The notes under the pieces were generated by a model, which saw only the letters and a program-made list of their open reading frames with translations, did not search any database and was not told where the DNA came from. DNA of 64,000 nucleotides from Rufibacter glacialis (GTDB taxonomy: Bacteria; Bacteroidota; Bacteroidia; Cytophagales; Hymenobacteraceae): contig NZ_VKKZ01000010.1 in the NCBI RefSeq assembly GCF_008271745.1, positions 897,677 to 961,676 of the forward strand. Reading direction: 5' to 3'. This document shows, piece after piece, positions 16,375-25,811 of this stretch; position 1 is the stretch's first letter; every line of letters begins with the position of its first letter. Position numbers and translations under genes: made by a program.

Positions 16375-18633
16375 ATGCGGCATCAACTACTTCTCTTATT
16401 CACCTGTTTTATTTCCCTCACCGCCACTGCCCAGCAGACTGTGGTTACCGGAGCGGTGGAAGACGCGCAGACCCGGGAGCCGCTGGGGTTCTGCAACATC
16501 AGTGTGCTGAACACCACCATCGGCACCATGACCGATGAGAAGGGCAGGTTCAAGCTTTCCTTGGCTCCCGATTATGCCAATGCCCGGTTGGTGGTCTCTT
16601 TTTTGGGGTATCAGAACGACACCCTGCCGCTGAAAGCCGGGAAAACCCAATACCAGGTGAACCTGAAACCTTCGGCCGGAAAGCTGAATGAAGTAGTGGT
16701 CACGGGCACCATGAAAGAGATGAGCCGCCTGGAAAGCCCGGTGCCGGTGGAGGTCTATACGCCCGGCTTTTTCCGGAAGAACCCCACGCCCAGTTTGTTT
16801 GAGGCGGTGGGGCTGGTGAACGGCGTGCGGCCGCAACTCAACTGCAACGTCTGCAATACCGGCGACATCCACATCAATGGCATGGAGGGCGCCTACACCA
16901 TGATCCTGATTGACGGCATGCCCATAGTGAGTAGCCTGTCCACGGTGTACGGCCTAAACGGCATCCCCAACAGCCTGGTAGAGCGGCTAGAGGTGGTCAA
17001 AGGCCCGGCGGGCGCGCTGTACGGGTCAGAGGCCATGGGCGGCATCATCAACGTGATCACCAAAAGCCCGCTCAAAGCGCCGCGGGTGAGCGTAGACGTG
17101 TTCGGCACCTCCTGGCGGGAATACAACACAGATGCCTCGGTGAAATTCAAAGTGGGGGAGGCCACCAGTTTACTGGGCGTGAACTACTTCCGGTACCAGA
17201 ACCCCGAAGACAAAAATGAAGACGGTTTCACCGATGTGACCTTACAGCAACGCATCTCGCTGTTCAACAAATGGGACTTCGCCCGAGCCGAAAACCGCCA
17301 GGCCAGCATGGCCGTGCGGTACGTGTATGAAGACCGCTGGGGCGGTCAGATGGGCTGGACCAGACAACACCGCGGCGGGCAGGAACTCTACGGCGAGAGC
17401 ATCTACACCAAACGCTGGGAAGTCCTGGGTTTGTACCAGTTGCCAGTCCGGGAGAAAGTGATGGCGCAGGTTTCTTTCAACGGGCACCACCAGAACTCGT
17501 TCTACGGCAGCACGCCTTTCCACGCAAACCAGCGGGTGGCCTTTGGGCAACTCTACTGGGACAAACAACTAGGCCTCCGGCACAGCCTGCTGGCCGGGGC
17601 CGCCCTGCGGTACACCCACTATGACGACAATACCCCTGCCACGGCTACCGGGAATGCTTCCATACCCCAGAACCAGCCCATGGTCACCCCGCTGCCCGGC
17701 GTTTTTGTGCAGGATGAGTGGACCCTCACCGAGAAACACAAACTGCTGCTGGGCTACCGGTATGACTATGACCGGCGGCACGGCCACATCCAGTCGCCGC
17801 GGGTGGCCTACAAATGGGCGCCAGACCCCAAACATACCCTGAGGGCCAGTTTCGGGACAGGATACCGGGTGGTCAGCCTCTTCACCGAAGACCATGCCGC
17901 TCTCACCGGCGCCCGCGAGGTAGTGATTGCCGAGGCCCTGCAACCCGAGGAATCCATCAACAGCAACCTGAACTACGTGTTCCAGGTGCCCGCCCAGCAC
18001 TACCTGCTCACCCTGGATTTGACCGGCTTCTATTCCCGCTTCAGCAACAAGATTATAGGCGACTTTGACACTGATCCGCAGAAGATCATCTATGACAACC
18101 TTCGGGGCCATGCTGTGTCCAGGGGCGCTACCCTCAACCTGGAGCTTTCTTTTTACAACCCGCTCAAACTCATGGCCGGCGTCACGTACCTGAAGGTGTA
18201 CCAGAAAGAGGCGGATGCCGAAGGCCAGCTGCAGAAGACGGTGCAACTGCATGCCCCAGAGTGGGCGGGCAACTTCCTGGCCAGCTATACCTTCCATAGA
18301 AACTATACGGTAGACCTCACCGGTACCTGGAGCGGCCCCATGCGCCTTCCCGTGGTGCCCCATGATTTCCGGCCCGAATACTCGCCCTGGTTCAGCCTGG
18401 TGAACGTGCAGGTTACCAAGAAGGTGGGCCGCACCTGGGACCTGTATGGCGGGGTGAAGAACCTGCTCAACTTCGTGCCCCAAAATCCCATCCTGCGCTC
18501 CTTTGATCCCTTTGACCGCACCGCAGATGATCCTGTCACCAATCCCCACGGCTACACCTTTGACCCCAGTTACAACTACGCCCCCTTGCAAGGCACCCGG
18601 GTATTCCTGGGAGTCCGCTACACGCTGTTGTAA
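16375..18633 (+). CDS. TonB-dependent outer-membrane receptor with carboxypeptidase-like regulatory domain
   Basis: A 752-residue receptor with signal peptide MRHQLLLLFTCFISLTATAQ. Residues about 22-100 form the CarboxypepD_reg-like beta-sandwich (VTGAVEDAQTREPLGFCNISV). The plug domain follows (about 105-225) with GDIHINGMEGAYTMILIDG, GLNGIPNSLVERLEVVKGP and GSEAMGGIINVITKSP, and then a 22-strand barrel ending in VFLGVRYTLL, the aromatic or Leu-rich outer-membrane signature. It resembles BtuB/FepA-like receptors rather than SusC (no SusD gene is adjacent, and it is shorter). A CNVCNTGD stretch in the plug is a candidate metal or redox site. Substrate unknown; iron chelates, haem or copper are possible. 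Monocistronic. Confidence 0.93.
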   Translation: MRHQLLLLFTCFISLTATAQQTVVTGAVEDAQTREPLGFCNISVLNTTIGTMTDEKGRFKLSLAPDYANARLVVSFLGYQNDTLPLKAGKTQYQVNLKPSAGKLNEVVVTGTMKEMSRLESPVPVEVYTPGFFRKNPTPSLFEAVGLVNGVRPQLNCNVCNTGDIHINGMEGAYTMILIDGMPIVSSLSTVYGLNGIPNSLVERLEVVKGPAGALYGSEAMGGIINVITKSPLKAPRVSVDVFGTSWREYNTDASVKFKVGEATSLLGVNYFRYQNPEDKNEDGFTDVTLQQRISLFNKWDFARAENRQASMAVRYVYEDRWGGQMGWTRQHRGGQELYGESIYTKRWEVLGLYQLPVREKVMAQVSFNGHHQNSFYGSTPFHANQRVAFGQLYWDKQLGLRHSLLAGAALRYTHYDDNTPATATGNASIPQNQPMVTPLPGVFVQDEWTLTEKHKLLLGYRYDYDRRHGHIQSPRVAYKWAPDPKHTLRASFGTGYRVVSLFTEDHAALTGAREVVIAEALQPEESINSNLNYVFQVPAQHYLLTLDLTGFYSRFSNKIIGDFDTDPQKIIYDNLRGHAVSRGATLNLELSFYNPLKLMAGVTYLKVYQKEADAEGQLQKTVQLHAPEWAGNFLASYTFHRNYTVDLTGTWSGPMRLPVVPHDFRPEYSPWFSLVNVQVTKKVGRTWDLYGGVKNLLNFVPQNPILRSFDPFDRTADDPVTNPHGYTFDPSYNYAPLQGTRVFLGVRYTLL

Positions 18634-19072
18634 CCGTTTGTTCTCAGGGAGAATAGGTGTTTAAGGCGTGTTTTCAGTGAAATCCACTCTAAACTCAACG
18701 CTTTTGGGGAAAAGCCGGGATAACCAGGCAGAGTGGGGCGGGCTCCCAGCGGCACTACGTTTTGCCGGTCGCGGACAGCAGTGGGGCCGTGAGAATGCAG
18801 GTGAATTTCCTCAAAACACCACCTCCTCAGCTATAAGGTCTCGCTTCCACCTGGGGTTATTCCTAGGTTCGGGGCCTTGCGCCAGGGATAGGTTTTCCGC
18901 TATGGGGTGCTTTTCCCTGTGTTGAGAAGGCCAGCGTTCTGTTTTTAAGGCGCCCCAGCAGAAAAGGTAGCCATGTTTGGTTCCTGGTAAGTAAATTTAC
19001 GGGAGGAAAAAGTACATTGTCCAACCTTCTCCTGCCATTCCCCGAATACCCAGGCACTACTATCCAGACCAG
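18634..19072. other. Gap between TonB receptor and SDR gene
   Basis: About 440 bases with one 36-nt dispersed palindrome directly after the receptor gene and a further half-copy near 18938. A weak promoter-like TACATTG (19013-19019) is 54 nt before the SDR start. No gene is seen. Confidence 0.5.
18659..18694. repeat. 36-nt dispersed palindrome
   Basis: GTTTAAGGCGTG, centre TTTTCAGTGAAA, end CACTCTAAAC. It lies 26 nt after the TonB receptor stop codon and is close in sequence to the copy at 38330. Confidence 0.65.
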
Positions 19073-19855
19073 ATGCAGAATTACTATACCTCCAAGATTG
19101 TCTTGATTACGGGCGGCGCCCAGGGCATTGGCCTTGGGTTGGCCCAGGCGTTCGCACTGGAAAAGGCCTATGTCGTCATCACTGACCTTGATTGGGAGGC
19201 GGGGGCCGAAGCCATGGCCTGGCTACGGAAACAGAACCTGGCGGTGGAATTCATGCCTTGTGACGTGAGCAAGGAAGAACAGGTGCAACAACTCATGAAC
19301 AAGGTGAGGCAGCAGCATGGCCGGCTAGACGTGCTCATCAACAATGCGGGCATTGCTAACCCGGCCCGTAAGCCGCTGGCTTCTCTGCCCGTAGAGGAGT
19401 TTGACCAGGTGATCACGGTGAACCTGCGGGGACCGCTCCTGTGCGCGAAGTACGCCCTGCCACTCCTGGAGAAAGGAACCCACCCCACCATTTTGAACAT
19501 CACCTCTACCCGGGCCTTCATGTCTGAGCCCAACACTTTTGGGTACACCGCCGCCAAAGGCGGGCTGGAAGCCCTTACCCATGCACTGGCCGTGAGTCTG
19601 GCTCCTCAGCAGATCAGGGTGAACGCCATCAGCCCCGGCTGGATTGAGACCGGCCCCTGGCAGAAAGAAAGCCGGAAGGTGGCGCCGCAGCACAGTCCGC
19701 AAGACCAGGAACAGCACCCGGTAGGGCGGGTAGGCACCCCCGAAGACATTGCCGAAGCCGCTCTTTTCCTTTGTTCAGACAAAGCCGGGTTTATCACGGG
19801 CCAAAGCCTCACCATTGACGGCGGCATGACCGTGAAAATGATGTACCATGAATAA
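19073..19855 (+). CDS. Short-chain dehydrogenase/reductase (SDR, classical)
   Basis: A 260-residue classical SDR. The cofactor glycine motif is TGGAQGIG (13-20), NNAG is at 90-93, and the catalytic Ser145, Tyr158 and Lys162 lie in STRAFMSEPNTFGYTAAKGG. The C-terminal TIDGGMTVKM matches the 3-oxoacyl-ACP-reductase-like subgroup. Asp38/Asp40 after the second strand (VVITDLDWEA) suggest a preference for NAD over NADP. Substrate unknown. The DsbA-like gene follows 130 bases later on the same strand. Confidence 0.93.
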   Translation: MQNYYTSKIVLITGGAQGIGLGLAQAFALEKAYVVITDLDWEAGAEAMAWLRKQNLAVEFMPCDVSKEEQVQQLMNKVRQQHGRLDVLINNAGIANPARKPLASLPVEEFDQVITVNLRGPLLCAKYALPLLEKGTHPTILNITSTRAFMSEPNTFGYTAAKGGLEALTHALAVSLAPQQIRVNAISPGWIETGPWQKESRKVAPQHSPQDQEQHPVGRVGTPEDIAEAALFLCSDKAGFITGQSLTIDGGMTVKMMYHE

Positions 19856-19984
19856 CCCTTCGGTTTCACCCTTATTTTTGCAGAACTGACCTGAAATTAC
19901 CCTGGTTGGCTTTCTTCAGCCCCCTGGGGAGGAACCCTTCCGGTTGGGGAGGAGTAAAAGAAAGAGAACCATTGCCCCTAGCCT

Positions 19985-20626
19985 ATGTCCTTGCTGCCCG
20001 GAAATCCGCTGTTGTTGTACGTCACAGACCCCATGTGTGCCTGGTGTTACGGGTTTACGCCCGTGATCAGAAGGTTGAACGCACTCTGGTTTGGGCGGCT
20101 CACGGTGCAGGTGCTGGTAGGAGGCCTCAACCCCTACGCCCATGATCCTTTGTCTGCGCCAGAGAGAGATAAACTGGCGGTGAATTGGCACAGGTCGCAG
20201 CGGAAATCATTGTTGCCCTTTGATTACAGCTTCTTTTTGCAAAAAGACGCCCAATATGACACTGAGCCCGCTTGCCGGGCCTTGCTCACCGTGCGCCACC
20301 TGAGGCCTGGTCTTAGTCTGGAGGTGCTGCGGGCCCTGCACTCGGCCTTTTTCGCCGATGGCCTGGACCTTTCCAATACCCGCGTATTGGTAGAGGTGCT
20401 GCGGCCCTTCGGGATACCGGAGAACCTGTTCCTGGCCGTTTTTGAGACCGATGAGATCTACCGCCAAACCCAGGAAGAGTTCCAGCTGGTGGAGCAGATG
20501 GGCGTGAGCACCCTGCCCAGCGTGTACCTAGACCATGCCCAGGGCCCCCGCCTCATATCGCGCGGGTTCTGCGAACTCCCTGAACTGGAAGAACGCCTGC
20601 TCCAGGCCTTGCAGATCCCTTATTAG
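19985..20626 (+). CDS. DsbA-family (FrnE/2-hydroxychromene isomerase-like) thioredoxin-fold protein
   Basis: A 213-residue cytoplasmic protein (no signal peptide) with a thioredoxin-fold active site C18-A-W-C21 in YVTDPMCAWCYGF and the cis-proline loop GVSTLPSVYLD near the C-terminus. The helical insert between them is typical of the DsbA/GST-kappa group. Members serve as oxidoreductases or isomerases on small molecules or proteins; the two cysteines indicate redox activity. It probably shares a transcript with the SDR gene upstream. Confidence 0.88.
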   Translation: MSLLPGNPLLLYVTDPMCAWCYGFTPVIRRLNALWFGRLTVQVLVGGLNPYAHDPLSAPERDKLAVNWHRSQRKSLLPFDYSFFLQKDAQYDTEPACRALLTVRHLRPGLSLEVLRALHSAFFADGLDLSNTRVLVEVLRPFGIPENLFLAVFETDEIYRQTQEEFQLVEQMGVSTLPSVYLDHAQGPRLISRGFCELPELEERLLQALQIPY

Positions 20627-20633
20627 AGATGGA

Positions 20634-21139
20634 ATGATTGAGTGATTGAGAGAATGAATGAGTGAGAGATGAAGTGAATGGGTGATTGAGTGAGGGGAGA
20701 AGGTTAGGTTTAGAGATTGGGAAATATGAAGATTGGGAGTTTCCCTTCTGACGATTGGTGCTAACTTTTACTACCGTGACCTATCAAGGCATTCAATGCC
20801 GTTCAGTGCCATTATTGGTGTTCTCACCAACAACCAAGACCACGTCTCCCAGGGAAAAGGCTAACCTGCTATAGCACAGACCATACCCGCTCTATTTATA
20901 GCCTATTTTCTGTAAAAAGCATGGGAAGCGCGGTGGTGAGTGATAACACCAACAACGGGACCTAAGAGAGCGGCTTCGGCCGAAACTCTAAAATGGGTTT
21001 ACCACAAACCTCTCTTAATTCCAGCATTTCCTCCATTACTCACTCACTCCTTCATCACTCACTCAATCTCTCAATCATTCCATCTCTCATTCTCTCAATC
21101 ATTCAATCTCTCAATCATTCACTCCTTCAATCTCTCATA
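20634..21139. repeat. Long inverted arms of degenerate ATTGAGTG-type short-period repeat
   Basis: The left arm (20634-20695) is built of gattgagtg/gaatgagtg-type 7-9-nt units and the right arm (21031-21139) of the complementary actcaatc/tcattc units. They can pair over at least 40 nt around a 330-nt centre. The right arm runs into the DUF2723 gene and supplies its last codons and stop. Inside the centre, a half-copy of the 36-nt palindrome lies near 20900. No gene is seen between the arms. Confidence 0.75.
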
Positions 21140-24100
21140 ATGCCGTAAAAACAGCGTCTCTACTTCCTTCGCCTCTGGTAGGTTGGCTTCCTGGGCCGCC
21201 CTTGCCAGGTTTTGCAAGCCGTACAGGTTTAGTTGCCGTTCCCGTTCAAAATAGGCTGGCTGTGACTGGTAGTAAGTGAAATGGGTGGAGAAACGATGAG
21301 CCAGCAGTTGCACCAGCGCCTGGGCCTCTTTAAGTAGGCCCGCCTGCGCCAGGGGCAACACCAAATCTGCGCTTTCATAGGTATGCGGTACCCCGGCATC
21401 TGGCAGGAAGGTAAGGCAGGCGGTCAACACGTGGCTGGCTTGGTCTCCGTCACCGGCTTGCAGATGGGCCATGGCCAAGGCGGCAAAGTTGCGACGGTAG
21501 GCGGGCACCACCTGCGTCACGAAGTTTTCCTCAAAAAGGCGGTCTGCCCGGTCCAGGCCCCGGTAGTTGAACGCACGGAGCAAGTTTTCCTGGGTACGGC
21601 CGCGGTCTACGTAGGGGCCAGCCGCCGGGGCAGGGTTTCGGGCGGGAACAAGGCGCAGGGCCATGCCTTCCAGTTGCAGGTACGGCTCCAAACCAAGCTC
21701 CGCCGTTTCAGATCCGGTGCTGGAGAAATAGATAGGCCGTTGCCACTGGTTGGCGGCTATCACATCTAGCAGGAACAGGTGTTTTTTCTCCAGCGCCTCG
21801 GCCTGCAGTTCCCACGCCATTGCTGGTGCTACCTGGTCAGCACGCTCCTCTGACACCGTACCGTTTTGCAGCACCGCGTTCCGGTCTACCGGCAGACTCA
21901 GGTGTTTGGTGGGTAAGACGTTCAAGGTGCGGCCATCCTGGGTCTGGACCTGGAGCGCGGGGTGCTGCTGGGCCAGGAGGTGCAGGTACTGGCGCAAATC
22001 CATGCCGGATTGCTGCACGCTGGGGTTGGGCATGAACGGAAGGTAGTTGTTCGTGCTGAAGGCATACTGCGCCAGGGGCAGGAAACCTGGCAACGGGGCC
22101 GAGGCATTGGGCTGTCGGCGCGCCTGCTCCAGGTACCAATCGGTGTTGAGGTAGGTCATGACCAGCACGCGCACATCGGTCCTAAAGCCTTCCACTTCCT
22201 GGGCATACCACAGCGGGAAGGTGTCATTGTCGCCGTTGGTGAACAGGATGGCGTTGGGGGCCACGGAGCTCAGCAGGTTCTTCGCCGAGTCAAGGGCGTG
22301 GAAGCGGCGGGACCGGTCGTGGTCATCATAGCCTTCGGCCAGGAGCAGGGCGGGCACCGTGAGCGCCAATACCATGGCTCCCGCCGCCGCCCAAAGTTCG
22401 TTTTTCAAGAAACGGCGCAGAAACTCCCCCAAGGCCAGCACGCCCAACCCTAGCCAGATGCTGAAGGCGTAATACGAACCGGCGAAGGTGTAGTCGCGCT
22501 CGCGGGGTTCTACGGGAGGCTGGTTCAGGTACAGCACAATGGCCACGCCCGCGAAAATGAACAGCAACAGCACTACCCAGGCATCCGCAGATTTCCGCCG
22601 GAATTGAAAAAACAGCCCTAAAACGCCCAAGAGCAGCGGCAACAGGAAAAACTGGTTCCGGGCTTTGCTTTGGGCAAGAGGGGCGGGAACATCTGTTTTC
22701 TTCTCCCACGGCCACAAGACCCCGGCATGCAGCCCATCGCCCTGGCGCCCAATGAAATTCCACCCGAAGTACCGCCAATACATGTGGTTCAGTTGGTAGT
22801 GCCACAGAAAGCGCAGGTTCTGGCCCCAGGTGGGCTTCTGGCCCGGTTGCACGTCTACCCAATTCTGGTAGGCCCGCAGGTGCACGGGTTGGTCGGAGTA
22901 CAGGCGGGGGAGCAGGGTCTTGTCCTGGGCTGCGTAAATGGCTTCGTATTTGGTGTCTACTACGGCGTATCTACCGTTCTGCGGGGCATAAACCGCCGCG
23001 CCTTTCTCTATCTGCTGCGCCTGCGAGTGGAATTGCGGTCCATAAAGCAGGGGCCGGCTGCCGTACTGTTCCCGCTTGAGGTAACTCACAAAAGACAGCA
23101 GGTTCTCGGGGTTGTTCTCGTCAATGGGCGGGTTGTACCCCGACCGGATGGGCACCATAAGGTAAGCCGAATACCCTACCAGCACCAGCACGAAGGCCAC
23201 CAACGCGTTGTGCCATACCACCCGGCCCGTTCTCTTGGCCCAGCGTAAGCCGTAGACTATGCCCGCCGTGAGCACGAGCAAAAAGAGGACCGCGCCGCTG
23301 CCGTACGGTACCCCAAAGGTGTTGACGAAGAATACTTCCCAGCTTCCCGCCACCGAGGGCAGGCCGGTGATCACGCCTTCCATGATGGCCAGCACCAAAA
23401 AGCCGCCTAGGAGCAACGTTCCCACAACCCCTTGCCAGGAGGGTTTGCACTTCCGGAGGTACACCAGCAGGGCAAGGGCGGGCAGCGCCACCAGGTTAAG
23501 CAAATGCACGCCAATGGAAAGCCCCACCAGGTACGCCACCAGCAGGAGCCAGCGGTCAGCTTCGGGCGTGTGAGCCTCGGCCTGCCATCTGAGCGCAGCC
23601 CAGACCACCGCCGCCGTAAAGAATGAAGACAGCGCATAGACTTCGGCCTCTACCGCACTAAACCAGAACGAATCTGTAAACGCGAAGGCCGAGGCGCCCA
23701 CCGCGCCGCTGCCCAGAATCAAGAGCCGTTGGGTTAAAGCCGGACCTTGAGCGGGCAAGGGCAGCAACCGCTGGGCCAGCAGTGTGATGCTCCAGAACAG
23801 AAACAAGACGGTGCCCGCGCTGCTCACCGCGGAGAAGAAATTCATCCACCAGGCTACCTTGGTCGTGTCGCCCAGGCTCAGCAGCGTGAACAACCGGCCC
23901 ATGAGCAGGAACAGCGGCGCGCCCGGCGGGTGCGGCACCTGCAGCTTGTAGGCGGCGGCAATAAATTCACCGGTGTCCCAGAAACTGGTGGAAGGTTCCA
24001 GGGTAAGCACGTACACCCCCAGGGCCAGGAATCCGGTGAGCCACCCCAAGGCTATGTTCCAGCGGGAGAAAGTGCGCCAAAGCGGAGGTTGGGTTGGCGT

Positions 24101-24358
24101 TTGGGGGCTATTTTTCCGGAAAATGCCAAAAAACGGCAGCACCAGACCCAGCACCACCAGCAAAGGCCCCAGCGTGAGGCCCAGTAACCCGTAGCCCTGC
24201 GGGGAAGGATCAGAAGCCATGCAGACAAACCCCACGGCTACGGTAGCCATGTCCCCCAAAAGCGGAAGGAACTGCCGTTTCTTGAACAGGAAAACAGGGG
24301 CCTGGGCAGGGGAGGCCGCCAGAGGCCCGGAAGTGGGAGGCAAGGTTTTCAAACTCAT
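21119..24358 (-). CDS. DUF2723 membrane protein (protein O-mannosyltransferase-like glycosyltransferase fold)
   Basis: A 1079-residue integral membrane protein. Residues 30-75 hold two helices; from about 92 the DUF2723 domain starts (YVLTLEPSTSFWDTGEFIAAAYKLQVPHPPGAPLFLLMGR), whose WD-x-GE and HPPGAPL motifs mirror the catalytic first loop of GT-C/PMT enzymes. About 12 further helices follow to residue 640, and then a soluble C-terminal domain (NAILFTNGDNDTFPLWYAQE; DVRVLVMTYLNTDWY). The family is common in Bacteroidota and thought to transfer or process surface glycans. Its first 30 residues (APVFLFKKRQFLPLLGD) may be an extra cytoplasmic lead. Its stop codon lies in simple-sequence DNA, and a 36-nt palindrome lies inside the frame. 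Confidence 0.88.
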   Translation of the reverse strand: MSLKTLPPTSGPLAASPAQAPVFLFKKRQFLPLLGDMATVAVGFVCMASDPSPQGYGLLGLTLGPLLVVLGLVLPFFGIFRKNSPQTPTQPPLWRTFSRWNIALGWLTGFLALGVYVLTLEPSTSFWDTGEFIAAAYKLQVPHPPGAPLFLLMGRLFTLLSLGDTTKVAWWMNFFSAVSSAGTVLFLFWSITLLAQRLLPLPAQGPALTQRLLILGSGAVGASAFAFTDSFWFSAVEAEVYALSSFFTAAVVWAALRWQAEAHTPEADRWLLLVAYLVGLSIGVHLLNLVALPALALLVYLRKCKPSWQGVVGTLLLGGFLVLAIMEGVITGLPSVAGSWEVFFVNTFGVPYGSGAVLFLLVLTAGIVYGLRWAKRTGRVVWHNALVAFVLVLVGYSAYLMVPIRSGYNPPIDENNPENLLSFVSYLKREQYGSRPLLYGPQFHSQAQQIEKGAAVYAPQNGRYAVVDTKYEAIYAAQDKTLLPRLYSDQPVHLRAYQNWVDVQPGQKPTWGQNLRFLWHYQLNHMYWRYFGWNFIGRQGDGLHAGVLWPWEKKTDVPAPLAQSKARNQFFLLPLLLGVLGLFFQFRRKSADAWVVLLLFIFAGVAIVLYLNQPPVEPRERDYTFAGSYYAFSIWLGLGVLALGEFLRRFLKNELWAAAGAMVLALTVPALLLAEGYDDHDRSRRFHALDSAKNLLSSVAPNAILFTNGDNDTFPLWYAQEVEGFRTDVRVLVMTYLNTDWYLEQARRQPNASAPLPGFLPLAQYAFSTNNYLPFMPNPSVQQSGMDLRQYLHLLAQQHPALQVQTQDGRTLNVLPTKHLSLPVDRNAVLQNGTVSEERADQVAPAMAWELQAEALEKKHLFLLDVIAANQWQRPIYFSSTGSETAELGLEPYLQLEGMALRLVPARNPAPAAGPYVDRGRTQENLLRAFNYRGLDRADRLFEENFVTQVVPAYRRNFAALAMAHLQAGDGDQASHVLTACLTFLPDAGVPHTYESADLVLPLAQAGLLKEAQALVQLLAHRFSTHFTYYQSQPAYFERERQLNLYGLQNLARAAQEANLPEAKEVETLFLRHYERLKE
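24099..24134. repeat. 36-nt dispersed palindrome inside the DUF2723 coding region
   Basis: GTTTGGGGGCTA, centre TTTTTCCGGAAAA, end GCCAAAAAAC. On the minus strand it encodes FFGIFRKNSPQT, between two early helices of the DUF2723 protein. A more decayed look-alike is at 22590-22624 in the same gene. Confidence 0.6.
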
Positions 24359-24489
24359 GGGGAAGGCGTTTTGGTGTGCCCTGCAAACATACTGGCCCCT
24401 GCCATGCCCCTAGGTTAACGGATTGTAAAAAGATGTTAACGACATGTTAATGAGCTGAAGGGCATGGAGAAAACCCGTACTTTAGAGCC

Positions 24490-25782
24490 ATGAGCCGTCA
24501 AAAGATCCAAGTTATCCTGGTACTGGCCTGCGGAGCGCTGGTGGCCCTGCTGAGCGTGCAACTGGTGTGGCTGCAAAAAGCCTACAATGCCCAGGAGCGC
24601 GCCTTCAATCATAGCGTACAGATTGCGCTCACCAGCGTGTCTGACCAGTTGCTGGCCCAAACCGGAAAGCCCCAGCTCACCCCAGCCAAACCGATCCAGC
24701 AGGTGGCCTCCAACTTCTTTCTGGCCGAACTCAATGCGCCCGTGGACCCGGCCCAGGCTAGCCAGCTGTTGCGGCAGGAACTGGCCAAACGGCAGTTACA
24801 GGAGCGTTATGAGTTCGGGTTGTACAACAGCCTGGATGACACGCTCATGTTTGGGCAATACATCGCGGCCCCGCAGCAGGCGGCCAACCCGGCGCCGGAG
24901 CAGATCATCCGGCATGAGAGGGCAGGGGCGGTGCCGCTGTATAACCTGGCGGTGGTGTTTCCGGGCAAGACCGCCTTTATTCTGAGAGAGATGGAGTTCT
25001 GGTGGTACTCTACCGGTGCGCTGCTGGTGGTGGTGCTGTTCTTTACCTATACCCTGGTGCAGATCCTGCGCGAGAAACGGCTCACAGAACTCAAAACCGA
25101 TTTCATCAACAACCTCACCCACGAGCTGCAGACGCCCATCACCAACATAGGGCTGGCCAGCGATGTGCTCCGGAAACGAGCCGAAACCCTTTCCCCGGAC
25201 CGCCTCACCCGCTACCATGACCTGATCTACGCGGAGAACGAGCGGCTGCGCGCCCAGGTGGAACGCGTCCTGCAGATGGCCACCCTGGAGAACCGGGACC
25301 TGGCCCTCAGGAAAGAAACCGTAGACCTGCACGCCCTGTTGCAGGAGACGGGCCAGAACCTTCAACCGCGTTTGCAGGAACGGGCCGGCCACCTGCGGTT
25401 AAACTTGCAGGCCACCAACCCGCTGGTGCACGCCGATGGGCTGCACGTGGCCAACGCCCTGTACAGCCTGCTGGACAATGCCGAGAAGTACTCCACCCAG
25501 GCCCCTGAGATTGACGTGAGCACCCAGGACACCGAGCAAGGGATCCAGATCAGTATCCGGGACCGGGGCATCGGCATCCGGCAGGAATGCCAGAAGTTCC
25601 TGTTTGATAAGTTTTACCGCGTGCCCAACGGCAACGTGCATAACGTGAGAGGCTTCGGGCTGGGACTGAGTTACGTGAAGACCATCATGGAGGCCCACCA
25701 CGGGCAGGTGACGGTAGAGAGCACCGAGCAGCAGGGCACCTGTTTCCGGTTGGTGCTGCCGGTGGCAAAGGGAGCGTTTTAG
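24490..25782 (+). CDS. Sensor histidine kinase
   Basis: A 430-residue two-helix sensor kinase: TM1 at about 8-28, an extracytoplasmic domain of about 140 residues, TM2 at 172-193, then directly the HisKA domain without a HAMP. The phosphorylated His is H211 in INNLTHELQTPITNI, where Gln replaces the more usual Lys or Arg of HExK/R. The ATPase domain shows N box LYSLLDNAEKYS, G1 RDRGIGI, and G2 RGFGLGLSYVKTIMEAHHG. Its likely partner, an OmpR-type regulator, lies 3.7 kb downstream, separated by four genes, so the pair is not in a simple operon. The stimulus is unknown. Confidence 0.93.
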   Translation: MSRQKIQVILVLACGALVALLSVQLVWLQKAYNAQERAFNHSVQIALTSVSDQLLAQTGKPQLTPAKPIQQVASNFFLAELNAPVDPAQASQLLRQELAKRQLQERYEFGLYNSLDDTLMFGQYIAAPQQAANPAPEQIIRHERAGAVPLYNLAVVFPGKTAFILREMEFWWYSTGALLVVVLFFTYTLVQILREKRLTELKTDFINNLTHELQTPITNIGLASDVLRKRAETLSPDRLTRYHDLIYAENERLRAQVERVLQMATLENRDLALRKETVDLHALLQETGQNLQPRLQERAGHLRLNLQATNPLVHADGLHVANALYSLLDNAEKYSTQAPEIDVSTQDTEQGIQISIRDRGIGIRQECQKFLFDKFYRVPNGNVHNVRGFGLGLSYVKTIMEAHHGQVTVESTEQQGTCFRLVLPVAKGAF

Positions 25783-25811
25783 TCCCGTTTTCAAGGAAGG
25801 AGGCTATTTTC
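25776..25811. repeat. 36-nt dispersed palindrome overlapping two convergent stop codons
   Basis: GTTTTAGTCCCG, centre TTTTCAAGGAAGG, end GGCTATTTTC. It covers the stop codon of the histidine kinase and reaches the stop of the convergent 103-residue gene, a position suited to bidirectional transcription ending. Confidence 0.5.
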
